From positions 496,001 to 560,000 of the forward strand of contig BDSL01000037.1 of assembly GCA_003116995.1 (NCBI GenBank): a DNA stretch of 64,000 nt. Reading direction: 5' to 3'. The notes beneath the pieces are model-generated. The model was not told the DNA's origin and did no database searches. It saw only the letters and a list, made by a program, of their open reading frames with translations. The position numbers and the translations under genes were made by a program. Below, one piece after another: positions 24,577-34,411 of this stretch (the stretch's first letter is position 1; every line of letters begins with the position of its first letter). Source of the DNA: Yamagishiella unicocca (taxonomy: Eukaryota; Chlorophyta; Chlorophyceae; Chlamydomonadales; Volvocaceae).

Positions 24577-26470
24577 CCAGGCCCTGGCCGCGGTCAATGA
24601 TCGGTCAATGTGGCTGACATGGTTGTGGGGAAGGCCTGATCGGTCCATGTGCGAGTTCAGCCGGTGCAGGCCTTAGGTGGCCGACATGGTCGCCCGCCCG
24701 AAGGCGGAGAAGCCCAAGTGAGCGACCTTCTGCAGCCTGGCATGCACCACACCCACCTGCCTGTACAGGGGTGGGGCCATGGGGGCGTCCGTGAAGCGCA
24801 GGTTAAAGGAGACGACATGGAGGCACGTGAGAGTGGGAACAGCCGGGGTACCGGCATTGGGGGCAGAGGCGGCCGCCGGAGCAGCGCCAGGGACCGCCGG
24901 GGTTGCGGCCTGGACAAGGAGGAGCTCCACCTTGTTCAGATGCAGACCAGAGATTTAACGCAGGATAATGTTGCTATCGATTTTACGGTGAATTACAGTG
25001 AAGAATTGAAGAACATACGGCCTGGGCTTGGATTTTTGTAGGAATTGTAGCCCTTGTACGTCACTAAACGTCCCGGGGGCCTGTCACGTCATGAACCACG
25101 TCTTTCATATGTATCGCTGCTGTTGAATGACGTATTGCCAATTATTCTTGCAAAGCATTTCGCCACTGTTCTGAGTCCTTTGGCGTGTTACGGCGTGTCT
25201 TGGCGCGACGACATCTCACTGAGTCACCCTGCCCTGTTCTTGAAGCAGCAAGTTGCTCTCCTATCGCTCGCCAGACTACGCCGAATATGACATGATTCGC
25301 AGATGATAGGAAGCTGGTGGGAGGAGCGCATCCGCAAGAACAGCGCCCTTTCGTCTGTAGGCGGTGATGTCGGTAGCAACGATCTTGTATAGAAGTCAAG
25401 AGGTGCCCTTCAGGCTGGTCTCGGTAAGCCTGGGCCTCCAGAAGGTAACGCCACTTCGGCCTGAACAACCACGCATCCCGTGCCCACTTATAAAACCAGG
25501 GACGCCTTCACCTGCCAACAATTGGGGAACGGCTCGGTCTGGACAACATCCTGCTGGACGGCGCTGTTGCCGCAGTCGACCGCGAAGGCTTCACTTACGA
25601 GACCTTTGAAACCGGCAGTCGTATCAACGTCACTGGCGACCCGCTGCCCGGTAGGCGTTTCATCCGAACACGTTTTCTCAAGGCGATGCCGATGGCAAAC
25701 GAACACGTTGCCGAATCACGCCTCCCAGGAGTTTTAGAGAAGGGTGGTGCAAGTAGTAGTTGCTGGCGGGACCCTGTACTGCTGTCGGATGGTAGGGATC
25801 CCACGGCAAAGTGGCCCGGTGCATCCTTGGCGCGTATCGCAGCGTTTTCGCTCGCTTCTTCGTCTTCCACCGATGCAGCATGCGAGATGCAGCATGGCAT
25901 TCACCGTCAGGAACGGAAGCTAGGGCATATATAGGGACGTGTATGCTCTGGCTGGCAGTAGGGCACTGCGTATTCGTGCTGGCGTTCCTTTTTAGGGTTC
26001 ATGGTGACGCGCGGATTCACGCTATTCCAACTGCTCCTCGGTTGACCCCTTGCCGTACTTCCCATGTCGAGTAACCGGTTCTTTACTGTAACCCTCCATG
26101 TGCGCGTTCTGTGCTGTGTGGTCGCGTGCATACACGTACCTCGACCAATCTCTTGCTCGCGGGCAGGATGGCCGGCCGGGGGAATAGCTCGTGGTACATG
26201 TACGTACGGGGCACTGCACGCCACACCGCATCCGCCCTGCGAGCTTGCGCCCAACCCTACTGCAAATTGCGGTATCCGTACTGCAAGCGAGACCTCGAAA
26301 CGCACCCCACCGCACGTCCCCTCGTTGACCCTCCCTCCCGACGCAATGCTACCTGCGCGATCCGACAGCACACCTCATCCGTATGTCAGGACACGCACCC
26401 CCGCACAGCACCTCCCCAAACACATGCGTGCACCCACCCGGAAGCTGATTCGCTTCCAGTTTAACTTGAC
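24577..26470 (+). repeat. Segmental duplication copy 1 (5' region of the HNH-like gene)
   Basis: It matches 47467-48930 in the same orientation over most of its length with scattered substitutions and small indels. It carries the promoter side and first two exons of the HNH-like gene. A third, short decayed piece lies near 42498-42650. Confidence 0.8.
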
Positions 26471-28259
26471 CCGGCAGCTGCCGGTGAGTTGTTGTTGATT
26501 GGTTGTTGGTTGCTCTTAGCGTTGCACCCAGCCCAGTTGCGATCGCAGGGGCTCACCCAGGCACCGGTGCAGCTAGCATGGGTCATGACATGCGTGGTAT
26601 GTGCTCTCATGTTTCTCCCACCCTTCCCGTTGTACAGGCGCGGCGGCTGGCGCAGGCAGCGCGGCGATTGCAGGTGAGTTCGCCATCAACTTATGTGGTG
26701 CTATGCTGGTTGCGGCGTGTTTGCATTTCATGAAACGCCCTGCCCCGCCTTTGCCTGTGGGGCCTTGCCTGTGTCAGTGGCCAATGCTGCCTGCTCGTCC
26801 CTTCTTCCTACTGTACCAGCCGTATCCTCCACTCTGAGGAGGTCCATCTGCCTGCAGGCGATTGTTATGGCACTGCACCTCCTCAGAGCGTAGGATACGA
26901 CTGGCCCTATTTAAGATGCGCACACAGCCTAGCATGCGACATTGTCTTGCAACCGCATCGTTGCGCCAATCTAGGCCATCCGTCTTACCCGCTCGTCCAC
27001 GCCCCTGCCGTACCGAGCTGCTCATCCGACCCATCCGCATTCAGCAGCCATTCTTAAATGGAGCAATTTGGGGCCGTTGTTGGTTGGGAGTTGGTAAGGC
27101 TTGGCTTGGGTTGGCTGCCATCACCCATCCCGCGCCTCCGCCCTTCCGCCCCTCCGCCCGCACTCACCACCTAGGCCGCGATGGTTCCGTTGGCCGGCAG
27201 TCCGCTGAGCAGGAAGGCCAGCAGGTCCAGCCAGTTGCGGATGAAGGGGTCCCTTGCCGTGCGCCCCCCCCCCCCCCCCCACAGTGACCGCGGCTGAGCT
27301 GGCGGACCTTCGCAGCCAGGTGGAGGCAGTTATGCAGCACTTTCCGTTCCTTCTTTCAAAGGTGTTTCTGTGGCGTGACGGCTCATTCGCAACGCACAGC
27401 AAGTCGGCGAAGGACAGCATGACATCTGCGCTGAAGGGCGAGCTGCGCAACGCGGGGGTGAAGGGCTGCCAGCTGCTGGGGGAGGGCATCCCCAAGGAGT
27501 GGGTCAGCCTTGCACACCTGTGCAAGCTGTCCTGGGCGGATGGCACGTGCCGCCTGCTGGGCTTGTCCAAGGATGACGTCTCATCACTGCGCAACGCACT
27601 GCTGCTGTCCAAGGTACAGACATTCGCGCTTGCTTTGTCCTCATCCTACATGACTGCAAGCGCTGTAGCTCAGGGCATGGGCAAACGCGTATGGCATGCA
27701 AACGTGGTTCTTGACTTTTACGCAGTTCGTCATCTAGCCTGTGGCGGCTAGCACTGCCAGTGCCCTTGCAGTAGTGTCGCCCGCCGCATCATTTGTTTCC
27801 CTGCAGCCCATCGAGCGCGCCTACGACAACTCGGCTGTGTGCTTCTACGAGGACCCTGCGGACAAGCGGCTGAAGCTCCACATCGTGTGGGACGAGCTCA
27901 AGTCGCAGAAGCTCTGCGACTGCCAGTGGCTGGGCGGGATCAAGGGCGGAAGTCACGATGCGTTGGTGAAAGCGTTCGGCGACAAGACGTACGGTGCCCT
28001 GGAGGCGCAGCCCTTATTATTCTACGACAGCAAGGTGGTCCCCTTTCGCCGCGTGCTCAGCGCCCACGCGCAGCTGAGCCTCAAGAGGGCACTGCGGGAA
28101 GGCAAGATGACTGAGAGCTGGAGCTTCCAGGACTACCGCTCCACAGACAACGTCCTCACCTGGCTGAAAGATGCAGAGCTGCAGGAGCCGCCCGTCGAAG
28201 GCAGCCTGTCGGAGTCATCGGAGGTCAAGAGCATGAGCAGTGCTCCCGCTGCACTGTAG
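25367..28259 (+). CDS. Modular protein: shared header, Gly/Ala linker exon, HNH-like C-terminal domain (375 aa)
   Basis: Exons 25367-25423, 25500-25752, 26638-26673, 27285-27613 and 27807-28259 join in frame (1128 nt). Residues 1-103 form a header (MSVATILYRSQEVPFRLVS, then LDGAVAAVDREGFTYETFE, then a TGDPLPGRRF block) shared with the 48165-52640 gene. The 36-nt third exon, read in phase 1, encodes an Ala/Gly linker. In the C-terminal part, SLAHLCKL (His193), LRNALLLSKPIERAYD (Asn219, Asp232) and a following beta-rich segment fit the order of an HNH_2-type nuclease (AH..., NGLLL..., iE.aFD). The usual second His of 'lhrlFD' is replaced by Glu228, so catalysis is uncertain. The fourth exon's acceptor sits behind a run of about 17 C. 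The header fold, the HNH call and any effector or DNA-cutting role are inference. Confidence 0.55.
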
Positions 28260-28261
28260 GC

Positions 28262-29885
28262 ACCGTTGTAGGCGCTTGCCAGGCTCTCATCGCAGTAGCA
28301 GCCGAGCTGGGCGGCGAGCCCTCCGCGCCGCACAGCCTCATGGCGCAGTGCGGGCTGGCCGCCATGCAGGATGTGGCAGGAGGCTGGGTGGCAGCAGCGG
28401 CGCGCTGCCGCCAGCAGCGACTGCGGCGCGCAGAGCTGTACGACTAGGCAGTGGCGGCGGGGCGGCAGCTGCCGCCGCGGAACCGCGTGGCGGCGCTGGC
28501 GGCGCTGAGTGCACGGGCCTGGCGGCAGCAGTGGTGGCGCCGGAGGGGGGCGTTATGGCGGAGCTGCGGATGGAAATTTTGGGAGTCGTTTTTTGGAGTC
28601 GTTTGGGGGCCCACTTGGCAGCGAACGGTGGGGGTCTGAGACCAGGTGCGAGGAGGAGGCTGGGTTCACACTCGGGGTTGGAGCCCTATGGGAATCGATA
28701 GTCGGCCGAAGGGACAATCGGGAAGCTCAAGGGGTGAGGTCGGGAGCACAAATCCGTCCCTTTTTTTATGTTGGGAAATCCCCTATAAAAGCTGCCTGTG
28801 CCAGAACCGGGAAACTACCATGTTTTTGCTACTTTGGGGCGGCGGCGTGGTCGTGCGTGGTGAAAGTATTGACCGACCCCAGTCGGCGCACCTGTCGGAC
28901 GATGCTACGACTGACGACATAAACCTTGGCCTGCCTGGCGAAGCTGGGCGAAGCGTGGGGGCTGGTTTCCTGGCGTGGGTGTCGCGGCTGCTCACGGATA
29001 CGCGTGGGGCCGCACTCGTGAATGGGCAGGTGTCCGGCTGGGTGCCGCTGGAGGCTGGTGTGCGGCAAGGGTGCCCGCTTGGCCCCCTGCGTTATCTGGC
29101 ACTAGGGCAGGCGCTGCTAGCCTGGCTGCGAAGTCGGGGGTACGGGGTGGGGGACGGGCTAGCGCGGGTCCTTGCGTCCCAGTACGCGGACGACTGCACC
29201 CCGTTCCTGTGCAACCTGCAGGCGGTTCCGGGCTTCCTCGTGGACATGGACGTGTTCCGGCTTGCGTCGGGGCAAGGGCTGAACATGACCAAAGTTGAAC
29301 TGTTGTTGGTGGGGGTCCCCCGCGCGGGGTGGGGGGCGGGGCGGCTGGGGCACCGCCGGCTGCCCCTGGGGCCGGCCTTCCCCCCATGGTCGGGTCCGCG
29401 AAAGCCCTTGGGATTCCTCATGTCGACTGGGCAGCGGTCGGGCCCGCGGTAGATTTTGAGCGTGTTTCTTCGATGCTGGACAAGGCCGCTCGCCTGCTGG
29501 TTCGGTGTTTGGGCGTGCAGCGGCGGTCTCTGCGTACGCCCTGGGGAAAGTGTTGTATCACCTGGAGTTTTTGGGGTTGCCTGCGCAAACCGCCCTGCAG
29601 CCCCTGCTGCGGCAGGTGGCGGCGGTCGTCGACCGCCGCCTGACCCCTGCCGCGTACGCGCGCAACCCGCAGGCGCGCCCCGCCGGGGTGTCCCTCTCCC
29701 TCCTGGCGCTCCCGCCTGCGGTGGGGGGGTTCGGACTCCTGCCCCTGGTGGCTCATGTCCGCGCGCTCAGGGTTGTGGCTTGCCTGTCCATGTTGACGTC
29801 GGTGGGGGCCACCGCACTATGCCAGCTTTGGTTGAGGTGTGGGCCACGCAGCAGGCCAGGGACTGGCAGCACGGCGACCGTGTGA
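28262..29885 (+). mobile_element. Degraded LINE (non-LTR retrotransposon) reverse transcriptase fragment
   Basis: A frame with LEAGVRQGCPLGPLRYLALG then QYADDCTP gives the reverse-transcriptase fingers/palm motifs (GxxQGCPL and xADD). Pieces of upstream coding (28,300-28,560) and downstream coding (29,505-29,880) lie in other frames, so it is frameshifted and truncated at both ends. Its 3' stretch (about 29,760-29,881) recurs at 37,184-37,300 (minus), 43,560-43,700 and 49,100-49,250. Confidence 0.75.
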
Positions 29886-29896
29886 TGGCGGTGCAG

Positions 29897-30462
29897 CATG
29901 CGAGATGCAGCATGGCATGTACCGTCAGAAACGGAAGCTGGGGCATAGGGATGTGTATGCTCTGGCTGGCAGTAGGGCACTGCGTATTCGTGCTGGCGTC
30001 CCGTATTCCCTGACGCGCGGATCCACGCTAGTCCAACTGCTCATTGGTTGTCCCCTTGCCATACTTCCCATGTCGAGTAACCGGTTCTCTTCTGTAACCC
30101 CCATGTGCGCGTTCTGTGCTGTGTGGTCACGTGCATATACGTACCTCGACCAATCCCTTGCTCGCGGGCGGGATGGCCGGCCGGGGGAATAGCTCGTGGT
30201 ACATGTACGTACGGGGCACTGCACGCCACACCGCATCCGCCCTTCGAGCTTGCGCCCAACCCTACTGCAAATTGCGGTATCCGCACTGCAAGTCCGGTCT
30301 CGCCTGGCCTCGAAACGCACCCCATCGCACGTCCCCTCGTTGACCCTCCCTCCCGACGCAATGCTACCTGCGCGATACGACAGCACACCTCATCCGTATG
30401 TCAGGACACGCACCCCCGCACAGCACCTCCCCAAACACATGCGTGCACCCACCCGGAAAGTA
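29897..30462 (+). repeat. Dispersed repeat unit A
   Basis: Copies of this unit are also at 25876-26570, 32668-33060, 44549-44822 and 48658-48930, each joined to different neighbours. It contains AACCGGTTC-like and TACGTAC-type short palindromes. No convincing coding function. Confidence 0.8.
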
Positions 30463-31490
30463 ATGTGTCGCCCCACAATGTCATATGCCCTTCATGCAGT
30501 TGGCGCATCCGGTGGAGCTGCTGCTGTTTCTCAGAGTGGGTATTCATCACAGCGTATTTGTTGTTGTAACGGTAAACAGCGTATTGTGGGGGGTCCTGCA
30601 TATGTGCATCATACGGGTGCTGCGTCTTAGCGCTACATCCTGTCACGTTTCCATTTTCTGTGTGTCATGGTAGTGACGTTACATGAGGGGCTTCCGCTGT
30701 GCTGTTTGGCATTGTTTCGCGTGCAGGTGTTTGGTATAGTGCGCTGTCACCTGTCCCGTCACTTCTTCACCTGACCGTTCGGAGGTGGTGCTCCTGGCGT
30801 GGCGGCAGCACCTCTCAGCCATCGGCATGCTTGTCTCCCCCCCCAGCAGCTACCCAGCTCCGGGAGGCCGACATCTCATTTGGGAATACGACAGCAAGCC
30901 TGCGCCGGCGCACCTCTCCACTACCCGCGCAACAGGTCAACTAATGATGTTCCTGCTGCTCTGGAAACGGCCAGGACGCCAGCAGCGACATTGCGGCGCT
31001 GCCGGCGTCCTGGCCGTTTCTAGAGCTGCACGATTCTAGAGCTGCACGATGCGACGGGAGCGATAAATATGCCATTGAGTGCGATAGAGTGGGGGGGCGG
31101 TGGTGATGGTGACTGGTCAGCGTTGTGCTTATCGTAGCTAGCGACTGGTGGCTGCGCTTGCTTACTGAGACTTCTCTACCTGCCTGGTTGGCGGCAGTTT
31201 TTTTACGTATGCAAAACGTCCTACAAAGTCGTCGAACGGCATCTACCTCCTTCGGGGGAGGTCTCTCGAGTGGACAGCATAAGATGGCCCCCCGGCCTTG
31301 GTCAGCGAACAATGTTATGTATGCCTCCCCGATCCATTGTTCAGCGGTCACTGGTAGCTGCCCAGCACCAAGGGGCTCCAAAGGCGGGATGGGATACAGG
31401 CAAGGCCGCTGGCCACACGCCGCACGTCCGCGGGCAGGCCAGCCATGACCAACCAATCGCCATCAGCGTGCGCCATGGGGGGGGGCGCGC
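30462..31490 (+). repeat. Segmental duplication, compact copy
   Basis: Near-identical in pieces to 44822-46555. Relative to that copy it lacks about 0.57 kb at 31217 and about 0.17 kb near 31270. It includes a hairpin at 30964-31020 and a twofold repeat of TCTAGAGCTGCACGAT just after it. Confidence 0.85.
30964..31020 (+). repeat. Perfect 17-bp-stem inverted repeat
   Basis: GAAACGGCCAGGACGCC is followed after 23 nt by its exact reverse complement. The same hairpin is preserved at 45300-45356. Confidence 0.95.
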
Positions 31491-31767
31491 GTGAAAACCG
31501 GTGACACGAAAAACGACAAGATAGTAGAACAGTAGGTGCATCTCGCAACGTTCGTTGAAGGCTTGCTCGTTTTACAAGCCTGCAAGGTCCAGGTCGAACC
31601 AGGTATGGTATAATCACCATGGCCCTGTCATAAACAGCTGCCACATGGCCCATGTTATACTGCGCACGCTTGATCCGTTCCGCTACGTCCGTCAGGTCCT
31701 AGTTCTTCAAGTTAAGCAGCTTAACCCCCCCAGTTCCCCCTTAGTTCCCCGGCTTCCTTCAGCAGCT

Positions 31768-32145
31768 TTTTCTGCCTGCAGGTTCAATGCTTAGCTGTTG
31801 CGGTGGAAGGCAACGCGTCTAAGTTCGACCAATGCTTACAGGTCATACATACTTTAGCCAAGGAACTGGTCAGAAGACCCTGTTGGAGCGGGCTGCTTGT
31901 GGAAGGCTGGTGAAGCTTGTACGGCGTTGCGGCTGAACAGCCGAAGCCCGGAACAGCCGGCACTCAGGCACTGAAAAGCCATAAACCGTCAATTCCGCTT
32001 CACCAGCCTTCCACAAGCAGCCCGCTCCAACAGGGTCTTCTGACCAGTTCCTTGGCTAAAGTATGTATGACCTGTAAGCATTGGTCGAAGTTAGACGCGT
32101 TGCCTTCCACCGCAACAGCTAAGCATTGAACCTGCAGGCAGAAAA
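31768..32145. mobile_element. Foldback / MITE-like element with 149-bp terminal inverted repeats
   Basis: Arms 31768-31916 and 31997-32145 are reverse complements with one mismatch, separated by 80 bp. Outer ends read TTTTCTGCCTGCAGG. No open frame for a transposase is present and no clear target-site duplication is seen. About 50 bp of the spacer (with CCCGGAACAGCCGGCACTCA) recurs at 42658-42710. Confidence 0.85.
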
Positions 32146-32155
32146 GGCAGAAAAA

Positions 32156-32174
32156 CCCTAAAACCCTAAACCCT
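32156..32174 (+). repeat. Short interstitial telomere-like block
   Basis: CCCTAAAACCCTAAACCCT matches the Chlamydomonas telomere unit (TTTTAGGG) on the minus strand. It lies 11 bp beyond the foldback element. Confidence 0.6.
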
Positions 32175-33897
32175 CGAGAAGGACCAGGCCATCTCCAGGG
32201 TCGGAAATGCCATTCTAGCGTTGGAGGAGCAGCTGAAGGCCGGCCCGAACGATAACCTCAAGAAGGAACTGGACTATCATCGCGCGGCGAACCTGTTGCT
32301 GCTGCAACAGCTTACGGAGCTGCTGAAGGAGAAAAACCTCCTGCGGGAGGCCATTATAAGTAAGTCAGACGACAAAACCCCGCTTGATTGGCCTGACAAG
32401 CTAGGGACCTGCGTTCCGCCGTGTCGTTGCTGCTATGCTCGTCCGGGATTGCCGAGGCCGTGGCAATCCCCACACGCTTTGCATATGGGCCACTATGATC
32501 TTCAGATGCTGCTGCTTGATTACGCGTCTGGTTCATGTTGCCCGCAACATGGACCCCGTATCCGATGCGTAAGAGCGGGTTCGCGATACTTCGCACAGGT
32601 CTGCATGTTGCACAGTGGACGTTACGGCTGCTGCCTTCTGTCGATTGCATCTGCAGCTAGCGTTGGGCATGAGGCACGCCACACCGCATCCGCCCTGCGA
32701 GCTTGCGCCCAACCCTACTGCAAATTGCGGTATCCGTACCGCACGCCGATGCTCGCTTCATCTGCAAGTCCGGTCTCGCCTGGCCTCGAAACGCACCCCA
32801 CCGCACGTCCCCCTCGTTGACCCTCCCTCCCGACGCAATGCTACCTGCGCGATACGACAGCACACCTCATCCGTATGTCAGGACACGCACCCCAGCACAG
32901 CACCTCCCCAAACACATGCGTGCACCCACCCGGAAGCTGATTCGCTTCCAGTTTAACTTGACCCGGCAGCTGCCGGTGAGTTGTTGTTGATTGGTTGTTG
33001 GTTGCTCTTAGCGTTGCACCCAACCCAGTTGCGATCGCAGGGGCTCACCCAGGCACCTCGACGTTGTTGTAGCGCGCATTCGTCTTGTTTTTCGATACTG
33101 GAAGCGCCCTGGGTCGACATACCCTGGTGCTCGAAACGCACACCGCCACACCCCACCACCGCCGCGTGTCAGCACCCTCACGCCCAAGCCCGCAACCCAC
33201 CCCACACACCAGACCGCAATAAGCACGTACAGCGGCATGCAGCTTCTCACCTGCATGTGCCTCCCCGGCCGCTCTCACGTCGTGCAGGCGTGGCGGCCGG
33301 GCCGGGCCCAGGGACCGCGGGAGCTGACGGTGAGTTGTTGAATGGTTGTTGGTTGCTCTGATCGGCACCAATCGGGGCACAGGTCAGGTCGTTGCACGGG
33401 TCGTTCTTCAAGGGTCCTCGGGCCCTGGGATTTGCTCACCTGCGGCTGAGCACGTTCGTACCGCGAAGAGCGCCTCAGACTGGCTGGCAACTGCGGGGAT
33501 CTACCTCTGCCGCTGTGGGCACAGCTGCGCGTGTCCCAATGGCGACCGATTGCCCTCAAAACGTGTATCACGATGCTCTTGGGTGGGGATCGGCATGCAG
33601 TTGGTTGGGGACGGGCAAATGTTCGCCAGTGCCAAGAGAGGAACCGGGGAGGCTTTAGGGGGCTTGCCTCAAATTAGCTCAGTGTGCGGGTGGAGTTCAC
33701 CTGCTTCCAAGATGTCCGCCCCTCTGGTCTCCAACTGACCAAAGTGCTCAACCTGTCTGGCACACGCAGCTCCACGTCTCTACAACAATGTCACTGTGTT
33801 CCTGCCTGATATCTCGGGCTACGTCAAGCGAGACTACTGGAAGCTGACCTCGGCCCAGTTCCAGCAAAAGATGAGAAGCTCGCTTGCCTCAAATTAG
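32175..33897 (+). pseudogene. Broken paralogue of the minus-strand coiled-coil/nuclease gene
   Basis: A coiled-coil exon starts at or just after 32175 (heptads with LEEQLKAGPNDNLKKEL) and ends 32357 at a strong A|GTAAGT donor in phase 1. A linker mini-exon (33288-33329) follows, then an exon from 33770 with LYNNVTVFLPD. This last frame stops at 33895-33897 after only 42 codons, where the homologous exon on the other strand continues. No start codon is present: an in-frame stop lies within the telomere-like block directly upstream. A second copy of the LYNNV exon starts at 33960 and runs into the 34018-34123 palindrome. Confidence 0.6.
33057..33880 (+). repeat. Inverted duplication, left arm
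   Basis: It is the reverse complement of about 36190-37034 with few differences. It includes the linker mini-exon 33288-33329 and the LYNNV exon. Confidence 0.85.
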
Positions 33898-34017
33898 CTC
33901 AGTGTGCGCCCCTCTGGTCTCCAACTGGCCAAAGTGCTCAACCTGTCTGGCACATGCAGCTCCACGTCTCTACAACAATGTCACTGTGTTCCTGCCTGAT
34001 GGCTCGGGCTACATCAA

Positions 34018-34123
34018 GCGGGACTACCGGAAGCTGACCTCGGCACAGTTCCAGCAAAAGATGAGAAGCTCGCTTCTCATCTTTTGCTGGAACTGTGCCG
34101 AGGTCAGCTTCCGGTAGTCCCGC
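34018..34123. repeat. Perfect 52-bp palindrome
   Basis: 34018-34069 and 34072-34123 are exact reverse complements with a 2-nt centre. The arms are the end of the LYNNV exon, so the palindrome is a head-to-head junction between two copies of it. Confidence 0.95.
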
Positions 34124-34411
34124 AGAGAGGCCAGCGCAGCATCGGGTGCCACACGCCTTCTTGAGACCGACTGCACAACAACAACACGGGAAAGAATTCA
34201 ACTGCCAATAAAGCTCTGGCGATGCGTGCCCACGAAAGCCGCCCATAGATCATGCAGAACCACTGTTGTCCCCTTGAGGCGACCGTATGACAGGTCATGC
34301 TATGGGAACCCGCCGCAATCCTGCAACCCAGCATACGTCAAAACCAGACCCCTGGCTGCTGCCGCCCCGAACACCCCAGTCCGCCTGCCAGGCACCGCCG
34401 CTTGGGTGCAA

